Of a stretch of 47,657 nucleotides of DNA, positions 15,640 to 23,976 are shown in pieces. A program made the translations under genes and the position numbers. Numbering within the stretch: position 1 is the first letter of the stretch; each line of letters starts with the position of its first letter. A model generated the notes under the pieces. The model had not been told where the DNA came from. It did no database searches and saw only the letters and a list, made by a program, of their open reading frames with translations. The stretch lies in the NCBI GenBank assembly GCA_900316235.1, contig ONCC01000014.1:1-47657 (forward strand). Direction: 5' to 3'. The stretch comes from an uncultured Bacteroidales bacterium (GTDB lineage: Bacteria > Bacteroidota > Bacteroidia > Bacteroidales > P3).

Positions 15640-16600
15640 AGAACAGGCAGACGCCTACAACGCTGATGACGGCGCCAATAATCTCGTGGAGGGTCACCTT
15701 CTGGTGGAAGAGCCACGCCGCAGGGGCGATGATAAGGATGGGTGTGAGGGCAAAAAGGGTCTGCGCGATGCCCGTGGAAGTGTACTGCGTGGCCAACAGC
15801 GAGGCGCTGACGCCAACGAAAGGTCCAAACACCGTGGCACCCAGCAGGCACCACATGGCCTTACGATCGTGAGTGGCATGGTCGAGTTTCTGCTTCCAGT
15901 CTTTGTTGAATATCACCAATAGCACGAAGAATCCCACCAATCCGATGGTAGCACGTATCATCGTGGCGGAGAAAGGTATGGAGAACCGTAGCGGCACCGG
16001 CAACAGCGCCCCATCGGGAGCCGTCACCGGGTCAATCCCTACAACTGACAGCGCGTTGTCATAATATTCCAGACCCATCTTGCTCAGCACCAACCCGAAG
16101 CCCTGACAGATACCCGCCATTGCGGCGAAGAAAACACCTTTCGCCGGCAATCTCAAACTGACAGAATTGTCTTTCTTGGAAAGAATAGACATGGCGATAC
16201 CGCAGAGCGTCACCACCATGCCGACAATAGCCAGCCAACTCATTCTCTCACCCAGCAATAGGAATCCTGTGATGGCTGCCGTGGGAGCAGAGAGAGTCAT
16301 GAAGAGTTGTCCGAAGCGCGAGCCGATATAGATGTAACCCTGCATCAGACAGTAGTCGCCGATGACATACCCCACCACGCCAGAGAGTGTCAGCCAAAGC
16401 CACGTCTGTCCATCGGCGAAACGCGGATATGGGACTCCCATCATTAGCCAGAGCGTCACTGCCAACAGTATGAGCGACATGGTCATGCGCAGTGTGTTGA
16501 GCGGCAACGAACCCATGCGCTTCGACGCCACCTCGGCGAACAAAGCCGTCGCCGTCCACGACACCGCCACTCCCAATGCTATCGTTTCTCCAATAAACAT
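15632..16600 (-). CDS. EamA-family (DMT) membrane transporter
   Basis: About 322 residues with ten predicted membrane helices in two EamA repeats (roughly residues 3-135 and 150-322), for example GETIALGVAVSWTATALFAE and GVVGYVIGDYCLMQGYIYIG in the first and TSTGIAQTLFALTPILIIAP in the second. The drug/metabolite transporter superfamily moves small molecules across the inner membrane; no substrate can be inferred. The ATG at 16600 is chosen over a TTG two codons earlier. It follows the DedA-like gene by 13 bases in one operon. Confidence 0.88.
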   Translation of the reverse strand: MFIGETIALGVAVSWTATALFAEVASKRMGSLPLNTLRMTMSLILLAVTLWLMMGVPYPRFADGQTWLWLTLSGVVGYVIGDYCLMQGYIYIGSRFGQLFMTLSAPTAAITGFLLLGERMSWLAIVGMVVTLCGIAMSILSKKDNSVSLRLPAKGVFFAAMAGICQGFGLVLSKMGLEYYDNALSVVGIDPVTAPDGALLPVPLRFSIPFSATMIRATIGLVGFFVLLVIFNKDWKQKLDHATHDRKAMWCLLGATVFGPFVGVSASLLATQYTSTGIAQTLFALTPILIIAPAAWLFHQKVTLHEIIGAVISVVGVCLFFI

Positions 16601-16613
16601 AACCAAGATTAAT

Positions 16614-17054
16614 TTAGAACCAGCCAGTCAATTCCAGTAAGCCAGAAGTAGCGATATAGCGTACCGCCTTGCCGGTAAACATAATAAGCATTGTCCACCA
16701 GGGATTCAGCCGCATAAAGCCCATGGCGATAGCCAGCGGGTCACCGACGATGGGCAGCCATGTGAGCAGAGCCGCCCAAACGCCATATTTCTCAATATGG
16801 TCCCGGAAGCGCTCAAGTTTTTCTCGCTTAATCTTAAAATATTTCTCCAGCCACTCCCACTTGCAGAGCCACCCCATCCAGAAGCTGATCATACCACCGG
16901 CAGTATTGCCAAGCGTAGCCACAAGCACGATTAACCATCGCTCGTAACCCAAAGCCATGGCTCCCGCCACAATGGCTTCCGAAGAAAATGGAAGGATGGT
17001 GGCCGACAACAGGCAGGTCAGGAAGAGACCGAAGAGTCCGAGGTTTTCCAACAT
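16614..17054 (-). CDS. YqaA/DedA-like membrane protein
   Basis: From ATG 17054 it gives 146 residues with the YqaA-type DedA pattern: LFLTCLLSATILPFSSEA near the N-terminus, LVATLGNTAGGMISFWMG in the middle, and the re-entrant LTWLPIVGDPLAIAMGFMR. It is a short inner-membrane protein. DedA/VTT relatives have roles in phospholipid flipping and envelope homeostasis, but for YqaA this is only by family analogy. The open frame extends upstream to 17099 but the extra residues contain no conserved feature. It is divergent from the GNAT-HD gene. Confidence 0.87.
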   Translation of the reverse strand: MLENLGLFGLFLTCLLSATILPFSSEAIVAGAMALGYERWLIVLVATLGNTAGGMISFWMGWLCKWEWLEKYFKIKREKLERFRDHIEKYGVWAALLTWLPIVGDPLAIAMGFMRLNPWWTMLIMFTGKAVRYIATSGLLELTGWF

Positions 17055-17131
17055 AACAAATTCATTAACGTAAAGAACACTGCAAATATTGTGCCACACA
17101 ATAAATCTGTAAGTTCCTCGTTGATATTAAC

Positions 17132-18208
17132 ATGAAAAAAAACATCAGACACTCAACACCTGACGACATTGATCTCATTCTTCAGATGTACGACCACTCA
17201 CGCGGTGTGATGCGATCCACCGGCAACATGTCGCAATGGGTAGGCTATCCTACACGAGAGGACATCGAAGAGGATATCCGCCGGGGAGTGTCGTATATAA
17301 TTGAAGGCATGGGTACCTTTGCGCTGGTACCAGGAATCGAGCCCACCTACAGCTATATCGACCACGGACGTTGGATTGACGAGCATACCCCCTACTCTAC
17401 CCTACACCGCATGGCTGCCATGCCGGACACCCACGGCATCGCCGACATCGCTTTCCACTACGCCAAAGAGCAATCCACCCACCTGCGTGTCGACACCCAC
17501 CACGACAACCGTCCCATGCGCCACATCCTAGAAAAGCAGGGCTTCGTCTACTGCGGCATCATCTATATGCCCGACGGTGGCCCGAGAGATGCCTACGAGT
17601 GGTGGCGCTACGACTGTGTGCCTGCCGACCTCAAAGAGTATGTCGAGACCGTCATTCTCCCGCAGCATGAAGCCTACGATGCAGCCCATCGTCCCAACCA
17701 CATCCGCCGTGTCATCGCACGGAGTATGATGCTTCAACCATCGGCCATAACTTATGCGGCTGCCGCCATGCACGACATCGGCATCTGCGAAGGCCGCGAA
17801 ATTCACCATTTGGCCTCGGGTCGCATCATTCGAGCCGACCAAAAGTTACGTCAATGGTTTACTGAAGAGGAGATTGAAACCATTGCCCAAGCCGCCGAAG
17901 ACCATCGCGCTTCCGCCACCACAAAGCCTCGCTCCCTGCTGGGCTGCATCATATCTGAGGCCGACCGTGACATCGAGCCCGAGACCATCGTGCGACGCAC
18001 CGTGGAGTATGGCCTCAGCCACTATCCAGAACTCGACCATGAAGGTCATTGGCAGCGCACCCTCGAACACCTACATGAAAAATATGCAGAAGGCGGATAC
18101 TTGAAGCTATGGATGGACGACTCCCCCAATGCTGCACCTCTGGCCGACCTCCGCGCACTCATCCATGATGAACGCCGCCTGAGAGAACTGTTTGATTCAA
18201 TAATATGA
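17132..18208 (+). CDS. Fusion of a GNAT acetyltransferase and an HD-domain phosphohydrolase
   Basis: Residues 1-170 form a GNAT domain (RHSTPDDIDLILQMYD at the start and LRVDTHHDNRPMRHILEKQG as the CoA-binding part). Residues about 175-358 form an HD domain with RPNHIRRVIARS, the HD pair in AAAMHDIG and a later Asp in ISEADRDIE. The HD part would be a metal-dependent phosphohydrolase acting on nucleotides or other phosphoesters. Having both on one chain suggests linked chemistry on one small molecule. The stop overlaps the DUF456 start (ATGA), so the two are coupled. There is no frameshift; the fusion is continuous. Confidence 0.85.
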   Translation: MKKNIRHSTPDDIDLILQMYDHSRGVMRSTGNMSQWVGYPTREDIEEDIRRGVSYIIEGMGTFALVPGIEPTYSYIDHGRWIDEHTPYSTLHRMAAMPDTHGIADIAFHYAKEQSTHLRVDTHHDNRPMRHILEKQGFVYCGIIYMPDGGPRDAYEWWRYDCVPADLKEYVETVILPQHEAYDAAHRPNHIRRVIARSMMLQPSAITYAAAAMHDIGICEGREIHHLASGRIIRADQKLRQWFTEEEIETIAQAAEDHRASATTKPRSLLGCIISEADRDIEPETIVRRTVEYGLSHYPELDHEGHWQRTLEHLHEKYAEGGYLKLWMDDSPNAAPLADLRALIHDERRLRELFDSII

Positions 18209-18696
18209 GTGTTCTCGTCATCATCCTTGCTTTCCTCTGCCTTGCCATAGGCGTCATCGGCTCCGTCATACCGGGTCTGCCGGGACCACCTATTGCCTGG
18301 GGAGGAGTGCTGCTGGCTAGTTTAACGCCGTGGTGCAGCATCTCCGGTAACTTTATTGGAATCACTCTTGCCGTGGCCGTCGTCATCACACTACTCGACT
18401 ACATCATTCCTTCTTTGACTACCAAGCGCATGGGCGGCAGTAAATATGGTATCTGGGGTTGCAATATCGGGCTTGTCATCTCCATGTTTGGCCTTCCCTT
18501 TGGTCCCGCGGGTCTGTTGGGCGTTGTCTTCTGGCCTTTCCTGGGAGCCCTTGTGGGCGAACTGCTCAATCAAAACAACCTACAGCCCTCCCTTAAGGCA
18601 GCCGTTGGTGCTTTTCTGGGATTCCTCACCGGCACCCTCCTCAAACTGGCCTACTGCATAGTACTCCTGGTGGTGGTCGTCGCAGCCCTCTTTTGA
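18205..18696 (+). CDS. DUF456 membrane protein
   Basis: The 163-residue, glycine-rich protein has four or five membrane helices and the DUF456 sequence pattern: GVIGSVIPGLPGPPIAWGG, ITLLDYIIPSLTTKRMGGSK (the conserved Asp-Tyr between helices) and FGPAGLLGVVFWPFLGA. No function is established for the family. It is translationally coupled to the GNAT-HD fusion and ends three bases before the convergent apt gene. Confidence 0.87.
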   Translation: MSVLVIILAFLCLAIGVIGSVIPGLPGPPIAWGGVLLASLTPWCSISGNFIGITLAVAVVITLLDYIIPSLTTKRMGGSKYGIWGCNIGLVISMFGLPFGPAGLLGVVFWPFLGALVGELLNQNNLQPSLKAAVGAFLGFLTGTLLKLAYCIVLLVVVVAALF

Positions 18697-18699
18697 AGA

Positions 18700-19263
18700 C
18701 TATTCCACTCCGTCAAGGCTAAGGAGCGAATGAACAGGTGCTATACCCTCAAGGATGGCGCGACCCTTCAGGGCTGGCAGTTCCACCAAAAAGATAAACT
18801 CCTTGATGCGGATTTTCTTGCCACCAATGGTCTGCTGACGCAGTGAATCGACGATGCCCTCCACCGTGCCACCAGTAGCCAGCAGGTCGTCAAAGATGGT
18901 CACGTCGATATACTCTCCGTTGGCCTCGCAAGCGCCAAAATCACTTAGGCGATAGAACAGTTCGTCGCTGCCGTATTCCTTCATGATTTCCACCTTCACC
19001 AGATCACCCTCGGCATGAGGCAACTTACCCTTCTTGCGGAAAGGGACGATGTTCTTCACATGGTCACTCACCGACAGCAGCGGAGCGGCAAAAAGGAAGC
19101 CACGGGCCTCAACGGTAGCCACATTGGGGGCTGTCGTCAGACGGTCAATCTCACTGATGGCCTGACTGAAAGCCTCCTTGTCCTGCAAAAAAGGCAGCAC
19201 ATCGATGAAGTCGATTCCCGGCTTGGGGAAATCCAGATAGTGTTTAATGACGTTCTCGAACAT
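18700..19263 (-). CDS. apt: Adenine phosphoribosyltransferase
   Basis: The 187-residue protein has the type I PRTase plan of Apt: FPKPGIDFIDVLPFLQD at the start (for the usual FPKPGI-F-D), VEARGFLFAAPL (adenine pocket), PFRKKGKLPH (flexible loop), and the PRPP-binding motif FDDLLATGGTVEG at about residues 122-134. It converts adenine and PRPP to AMP and pyrophosphate in purine salvage in the cytosol. It follows the AtoE-type transporter by 12 bases. Length and motifs are normal. Confidence 0.92.
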   Translation of the reverse strand: MFENVIKHYLDFPKPGIDFIDVLPFLQDKEAFSQAISEIDRLTTAPNVATVEARGFLFAAPLLSVSDHVKNIVPFRKKGKLPHAEGDLVKVEIMKEYGSDELFYRLSDFGACEANGEYIDVTIFDDLLATGGTVEGIVDSLRQQTIGGKKIRIKEFIFLVELPALKGRAILEGIAPVHSLLSLDGVE

Positions 19264-19275
19264 AATAATATTGTT

Positions 19276-20619
19276 TTACAAAGCCCAGACTACCAGTCCG
19301 CCGCAAATGATAATTCCCGTAATCAGCAGGTCCACCAGACAATAGCCCATAATGTCGCGGGCCGAAAGCTTGGCGATGGCCAGAGCCGGCAGGGCCCAGA
19401 AGGGTTGAATGAGGTTGGTCCATGCATCGCCCCAGGCAATGGCTGTGCCCGTGAGGCCTGCATCCACACCAAGTGTCGCAGCAGCTGGCAACATGATGGG
19501 AGCTTGGATGGCCCAGTGACCGCCACCCGACGGCACAAACATATTGAGCAATGCAGCGAAGAAGAATGTTATTAGCGGATAGGTCACAGGATTGCTTATA
19601 TTCACACAGAAGTCGGCGATAACATTACCCATGCTGACACCATTGGCGCCCACACCGGTAATGATGCCCATGATGCCGGCATAGAGCGGGAACTGCAGGA
19701 TGATGCCCGCGGCACCCGTGGTAGCCTTGCCGAAAGCGCGCACATAGGCCATCGGTGTGCCATGTAGCATCAGTCCCAGCGAAAGGAATATCATGATGAC
19801 GGTGCCCAAGTCGAGACTGCCGCCACGAAATCCCAATTTCACCACCACGAAGACAGCCAGCAACAACGCTATCATCCAGGAGAGTATGGGACTATGCTCA
19901 AGGCGCTGGGCGGGAGTGCGCTCAGTTTTTTCAGAGGGCTCAGAATATTCCGATTCCTTAGAAAGAAGGCTGGAATCCACCGTCACGGCTCCCTTCTTGG
20001 GGTGAATCAATGTGTTAGCCACGGTGATAGCTACAATGACCAGAAGCACCATCACAAGGTTGTGCACGTCGAAGATGGTCTGCGACACCGGCACCGTGAG
20101 ATTCATCGCACCGCCCGTCACCTTTCCAATCTCGCCTTCCGTAGCCATGGTCAGCGGGATGGAACCCGACACGCCGGCGTGCCACACCACGAATCCGCTA
20201 TAGGCCGAAGCGATAAGCAAACGGTAATCAATCCCTGCCAATTGTCGCGCGATGGCCTTAGCGAAGACTACACCAATGATGAGTCCGAAACCCCAGTTAA
20301 GCCAACAAGCCAGTGCAGAAACCACTGTTACCATAGCAATTGCCGCCGATGGCGACTTGGGGATACGTGCCAATGCATCGATACCTTTCTTGACGACGGG
20401 AGCCGATGCCAGCGCACTTCCGCACACCAGCACCAAGGCCATCTGCATCGCAAAAGAGAGCAAATTCCACACTCCCCCACCCCAATGCTCAACCACTTCC
20501 AAAGGAGACTGGGCACAGACAAAAATAGTAGCCACCGCTGCCACAAAGGTCAGCAAAATGGCGAAGATAAATGGCTCGGGGAGCCAACGTTGCACTAATT
20601 TAACACAAAACTTAATCAT
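19276..20619 (-). CDS. atoE: Short-chain fatty acid permease, AtoE family
   Basis: The 447-residue protein has about 12 membrane helices and AtoE-family features: LVQRWLPEPFIFAILLTF, LACWLNWGFGLIIGVVFAK, SAYSGFVVWHAGVSGSIPLT, VPSGGGHWAIQAPIMLPAA, and AIAWGDAWTNLIQPFWALP. AtoE permeases import short-chain fatty acids such as acetoacetate or butyrate across the inner membrane. That fits a fermenter that also has the CoA-transferase at the right end of this window, but the two are not neighbours. A heptanucleotide array lies directly upstream of the start codon. Confidence 0.9.
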   Translation of the reverse strand: MIKFCVKLVQRWLPEPFIFAILLTFVAAVATIFVCAQSPLEVVEHWGGGVWNLLSFAMQMALVLVCGSALASAPVVKKGIDALARIPKSPSAAIAMVTVVSALACWLNWGFGLIIGVVFAKAIARQLAGIDYRLLIASAYSGFVVWHAGVSGSIPLTMATEGEIGKVTGGAMNLTVPVSQTIFDVHNLVMVLLVIVAITVANTLIHPKKGAVTVDSSLLSKESEYSEPSEKTERTPAQRLEHSPILSWMIALLLAVFVVVKLGFRGGSLDLGTVIMIFLSLGLMLHGTPMAYVRAFGKATTGAAGIILQFPLYAGIMGIITGVGANGVSMGNVIADFCVNISNPVTYPLITFFFAALLNMFVPSGGGHWAIQAPIMLPAAATLGVDAGLTGTAIAWGDAWTNLIQPFWALPALAIAKLSARDIMGYCLVDLLITGIIICGGLVVWAL

Positions 20620-20623
20620 AGCA

Positions 20624-20672
20624 TTAAACCTTAAACCCTAAACCTTAAACCCTAAACCTTAAACCTTAAACC
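20624..20672. repeat. Seven perfect-length copies of a 7-base repeat
   Basis: The plus strand reads YTAAACC seven times (TTAAACC or CTAAACC), 49 bases exactly, with no indel. It begins at the first base after the alkaline phosphatase stop and ends four bases before the AtoE start codon, so it fills the whole operon gap. On the transcribed strand it is GGTTTAA/GGTTTAG, placing a run of AAGG-like sequence just before the start codon. Confidence 0.9.
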
Positions 20673-21824
20673 TTACAGCTGCATCAACCAACGTATTTTA
20701 CTCGGAATATCAGTATTCTCCTGAATGCCGGAGAAATAGTGAGCGCCGGGACCCATGGCAAAGACGGGCACCATGCAGCCCGTGTGGCTTCCCCAAAGGA
20801 ATTTTACTTCATTCTCACCCTTCTCAATATCGCCACTGGGGAGAGTAACGCCACCGGTTTCGTGGTCGGCGGTGACAATAACAAGCGTATTGCCATCGGC
20901 TTGCGCATAGTCAAGCACCGCGTGGAGCATCTCCTCAAAGTCGGCCATCTCGGCGCGCAAATAGGCGGTATCGTTATTATGGCAGGCCCAGTCAATCTGC
21001 GACCCCTCAATCATCAAGGCAAATCCCTTGGGATTGCGACTCAGCATAGCAATAGCCTTCTTGGCACTCTGTGTCAGCACGTTGCCACGGGCAGGCGCCG
21101 TCAAGGGATCGCCCTCGTAGAGCAAAGCCACCAGTTTCTCTCCGCCGAAGCGCGTCATGCTGTCGAGAGTATTCACCACCGTATAGCCACGTTTGGCCAG
21201 TGTGTCGAGAGGAGAAAGACCATCCTTGCGATTCTCTTTCAGAAAATACTTGCGGCCACCTCCAATCATCACATTATGCTGGCACTGAGCCATCTGAAGA
21301 CTCAGCGTATCGAACATCTTCCTATAGGGCACATGTCCGTAGGTGGAAGCTGGCGTAGCATCCAACACACTGGAAGTCACCACAAAACCCGTACTCATAC
21401 CCTGCCGTTTGGCATCGTCGAAAATGGTATTGTAGCGAGCCGAATCGGCACCCCAATTCACATGCTGGTTGTCCACCTTGTGGCCCGTAGTCAGAGCCGT
21501 GCCGCCGGCGGCGGAGTCGGTGCGGTACTTGTTGCGCGAGTAAGTGCGCGAGAAACCGCTGTAGGGGAAGCGGAGGAAAGCCGAATTATTTCCACGTTGG
21601 GCCACCACTGACGAATAGACCTGTGCCACACCCATGCCGTCGCCTACGATGAGGATGACATTGGTGGGCACCGGTACATCGGCCGCCACACTCTTCTGCA
21701 ACTCCTCAATCTGCTGGTCACGTGCTACTATTTCCTCTTCCATTGCCGCCATGATACTCAAACATCCCGACAACGCCATCGTTCCCGGTAGCACCAATAA
21801 CGCCAATATCTTACTAATTTTCAT
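20673..21824 (-). CDS. phoA: Lipoprotein alkaline phosphatase
   Basis: The 383-residue protein opens with a lipoprotein signal (LVLPGTMALSGC; lipobox LSGC at about residue 21), then a short coiled coil and the phosphatase domain. Motifs are VILIVGDGMGVAQVY (metal Asp), TDSAAGGTAL with the nucleophilic Ser near residue 104, IEGSQIDWACHNND and TADHETGG (zinc His). It would release phosphate from monoesters in the periplasm. The start codon follows a TAAATTTG promoter box. It heads a putative operon with AtoE and Apt. Confidence 0.92.
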   Translation of the reverse strand: MKISKILALLVLPGTMALSGCLSIMAAMEEEIVARDQQIEELQKSVAADVPVPTNVILIVGDGMGVAQVYSSVVAQRGNNSAFLRFPYSGFSRTYSRNKYRTDSAAGGTALTTGHKVDNQHVNWGADSARYNTIFDDAKRQGMSTGFVVTSSVLDATPASTYGHVPYRKMFDTLSLQMAQCQHNVMIGGGRKYFLKENRKDGLSPLDTLAKRGYTVVNTLDSMTRFGGEKLVALLYEGDPLTAPARGNVLTQSAKKAIAMLSRNPKGFALMIEGSQIDWACHNNDTAYLRAEMADFEEMLHAVLDYAQADGNTLVIVTADHETGGVTLPSGDIEKGENEVKFLWGSHTGCMVPVFAMGPGAHYFSGIQENTDIPSKIRWLMQL

Positions 21825-22134
21825 TATATAAGAGCTTTTATCAGTAATAATTTATAAATTGCAAATTTACATAAATTTCCTGAAACTAATGTAGGCACAT
21901 AAAAAAAAACGGCGAGAGAGAAAAAGCCAATCTTTAACCACCTAATTCTCAACACGCTCTCGCCACCAACTCCCACCCATCTCCCGACCAACATCCCGTC
22001 TGCTCCCGGCCATCGCCCGCGGCGGTGGGAGATGGCCCGCCGATGGTCGGGAAATGTTAAATATTTCAAATTAACATTTTTCCACTTGACATGTCACCGT
22101 TTCCGGATTATATTATATAAAAACCTTTTTTATT
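21825..22134. other. Divergent intergenic region with GC-rich inverted repeats
   Basis: No gene is visible. Bases 21910-22052 are GC-rich between AT-rich flanks and full of complementary segments. GGCGAGAG (21911-21918) pairs with CTCTCGCC (21957-21964). CCATCTCCC (21977-21985) pairs with GGGAGATGG (22027-22035). TCCCGACCA (21982-21990) pairs with TGGTCGGGA (22044-22052). GGCCATC (22008-22014) pairs with GATGGCC (22031-22037). The second and third stems share bases 21982-21985 and exclude each other. Confidence 0.65.
21862..21869 (-). promoter_or_regulatory. Promoter -7 box for alkaline phosphatase
   Basis: On the minus strand the box reads TAAATTTG followed by CA, matching TAnnTTTG. Transcription would begin near 21857, giving a leader of about 33 bases. 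No Pho-box-like repeat is recognisable next to it. Confidence 0.5.
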
Positions 22135-22929
22135 ATGGCAAAGCAACGTTTTGGAATCAACGACGGCTACCGCGGGACCGTCGGGACGGTTATCGGCTAC
22201 CAGTGGCGCGGGCAGTGGTGCCTCAGGGCACGGCCCCGGTTTGTACACAATCCGCGGACAGAGCGGCAGCAGCAGAACCGGCAGCTTTTCAAGGCCGTGT
22301 GGTCTTTCGCCACGCAGCTGCGCATGCCGCTGCGCACCAGCCTGAGACAGACGGCCTTGGAGAGCCACATGACGGAGTGCAACCGCTTCATGCACATCAA
22401 CAAGGGCTGCTTCGCGCTGGACGGCGAGGGACGGCTAACGGTTGACTATGAGTACCTTGCAGTCAGCGAAGGACCAGTGGCACCGATAGGTTTTTTGGAG
22501 TCCGTGGTGGAGGGGAAAGCCATCACCATCCCTTTCGAGAAGAACCCGTTGCACCTTCGAGCCAACGGCGATGACGAGGTTTACGTGCTGGCACTATGTC
22601 CCGACCTGGAGGACAACCGCCTGTCGGCACCTGTCTACCGTAGGCAGAAAAGCATAAGCATCATGCTTCCAGACGAATGGCAGGGACATGAGGTGCATCT
22701 CTACGGCTTCGTCACCGACTATGCCGGGCGCGCCTCGGAGAGCATATATATCGGTGTTTTAGGGGATGAGCCTGAGAATCTCACGCTCGAATATGTCGCG
22801 TCTGACGATGCGGTAATGAGGGTCGTAAGAGGCCTTGAAGGCAGTACTGTGGCTCATGACGAACTTGGGGTCGGGCGTAGGCAGCCCCTTAGCACTGCGA
22901 AGTACGGCGGAGACGAGCTCAGGGAGTGA
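22135..22929 (+). CDS. DUF6266-family protein with likely read-through tail
   Basis: Residues 1-205 match the DUF6266 family of Bacteroidota: GINDGYRGTVGTVIGYQWRG at the start, RTERQQQNRQLFKAVWSF, and DYAGRASESIYIGV near the usual family end. The function is unknown. From base 22759 the frame continues to 22929 through the antisense of the next, minus-strand gene, adding about 55 residues without family character. Around 22757 the bases GGTGTTTTAG would give a stop if one T of the T-run were missing, so the long tail probably arose by a single-base insertion. The true or ancestral end is near 22763. Confidence 0.75.
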   Translation: MAKQRFGINDGYRGTVGTVIGYQWRGQWCLRARPRFVHNPRTERQQQNRQLFKAVWSFATQLRMPLRTSLRQTALESHMTECNRFMHINKGCFALDGEGRLTVDYEYLAVSEGPVAPIGFLESVVEGKAITIPFEKNPLHLRANGDDEVYVLALCPDLEDNRLSAPVYRRQKSISIMLPDEWQGHEVHLYGFVTDYAGRASESIYIGVLGDEPENLTLEYVASDDAVMRVVRGLEGSTVAHDELGVGRRQPLSTAKYGGDELRE

Positions 22930-23283
22930 GATGATGCCACGTTTGACAAGGATAAGGTTCACCCGCACGAAGTTGCTGTCGCACAGCGTGTATTCGTAGA
23001 GCGGGAAAGGGCCGTCGTGGATGCCGTGGAGGTATTCGGGATAGGCCGCGTCGCTCATCTGCGCCACCTCGGAGGAGATGTAGCGCACGGCGGCCAGCGA
23101 GTCGGTGAGCAGATGGCCGGGGCCGTAGAGGTCTTGGAAGACAAGCTTATAGAGATCCGTCGCCTCGGCAGCGGGATAGCGCTGCGCATATTGCATCAAG
23201 GCCTCGCCACAGGGTGTCTGCGCCTTCACATTGCCCATTAGGCTCATTAAACCCATTAAACCTATAATAAATATCCTTTTCAT
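22759..23283 (-). CDS. Small secreted protein of unknown function, last gene of the Tat operon
   Basis: From ATG 23283 it encodes 174 residues with a signal peptide whose core is a repeated GLM unit (IIGLMGLMSLMGNVKAQ). The mature part is helical-looking, with LYKLVFQDLYGPGHLLTDS and SFNV-like segments such as CDSNFVRVNLILVKRG. I do not recognise the family. Its start overlaps the TatC stop (ATGA), so it is in the same transcript. The longer open frame to 23478 runs through tatC and is a shadow. Its 3' 171 bases lie antisense to the tail of the DUF6266 gene. Confidence 0.7.
   Translation of the reverse strand: MKRIFIIGLMGLMSLMGNVKAQTPCGEALMQYAQRYPAAEATDLYKLVFQDLYGPGHLLTDSLAAVRYISSEVAQMSDAAYPEYLHGIHDGPFPLYEYTLCDSNFVRVNLILVKRGIISLPELVSAVLRSAKGLPTPDPKFVMSHSTAFKASYDPHYRIVRRDIFEREILRLIP
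23233..23259. repeat. Three 9-base units in a signal-peptide core
   Basis: On the coding (minus) strand the units are TTAATGGGT, TTAATGAGC and CTAATGGGC, encoding the LMGLMSLMG hydrophobic core of the secreted protein. The same 9-base family encodes the core of the GH29 signal peptide at 30992-31018. Confidence 0.75.
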
Positions 23284-23972
23284 GCTTCCACTTTTTTGAC
23301 AATCAATATACTCAGTTCCCAGAGGAGGTAGATGGGCACAGCGACGAGACTGAGGGTGAAGGGGTCGCCGGTGGGGGTGATGATGGCGGCGACGATAAGG
23401 ATGACCACCACGGCATGGCGGCGATATTTCCTCATGAAAGAACTCTTCAGGATTCCGAACTTCCCTAACAACCAGCACAATACAGGCAGTTCGAAAACCA
23501 CGCCCATCAAAAGACTCATCACCAAAAGGAGGTCAACATAGGAAGTGAGGGATATCTGATTGGGAACATCCGGGCTGACCTGATAGGTACCAAGAAACTG
23601 GACGGTGAAGGGAAAGACAATGAAGAAGTTGAGTAGCACCCCGGCAATAAATAGCAGGTAGCCACCACCAACAGCACGCAGAGCCATGCGACGCTCGAGG
23701 GCATAGAGGCCTGGCGCCACAAAAGCGAACAATTCATAGAGTACATAGGGTGACACCACCACTATTCCCATCCACAATGCTACGCGCATATGGACGAGGA
23801 ATTGCTGGGTAATCTGGATATTAATAAGATGGATATTTTCTCCCTTGGGGTAGAAGACGATGGCAAAGAGTTGCTCCTTGAAGCAGAAACAAAGTACCAT
23901 AGCCGCCAAAGCGACCAACAGCACTCGCCACAGGCGCGAGCGCAACTCGTCGAGGTGCTCCCAAAAAGTCAT
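23280..23972 (-). CDS. tatC: Twin-arginine translocase subunit TatC
   Basis: The 230-residue protein has six membrane helices and the TatC landmarks: FWEHLDELRSRLW at the cytoplasmic N-terminus (the twin-arginine recognition site), the FLVHMRVALWMGIVVVSPYV segment, FAPGL-type VAPGLYALERR, and FELPVLCWLLGKFGI. TatC is the receptor of the Tat pathway, which exports folded proteins, commonly with cofactors. It follows TatA by 33 bases, a gap that consists of a heptanucleotide array, and precedes a small secreted protein. Confidence 0.95.
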   Translation of the reverse strand: MTFWEHLDELRSRLWRVLLVALAAMVLCFCFKEQLFAIVFYPKGENIHLINIQITQQFLVHMRVALWMGIVVVSPYVLYELFAFVAPGLYALERRMALRAVGGGYLLFIAGVLLNFFIVFPFTVQFLGTYQVSPDVPNQISLTSYVDLLLVMSLLMGVVFELPVLCWLLGKFGILKSSFMRKYRRHAVVVILIVAAIITPTGDPFTLSLVAVPIYLLWELSILIVKKVEA

Positions 23973-23976
23973 GGAA

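Noticed and set aside
20624..20672. Telomere-like DNA (CCCTAAA words)
   Set aside because: The window is bacterial and the array is a 49-base operon spacer, so similarity to telomere repeats is incidental.
23284..23478. N-terminal extension of the secreted protein after TatC
   Set aside because: It runs through the tatC coding region in another frame; the signal peptide begins at 23283.
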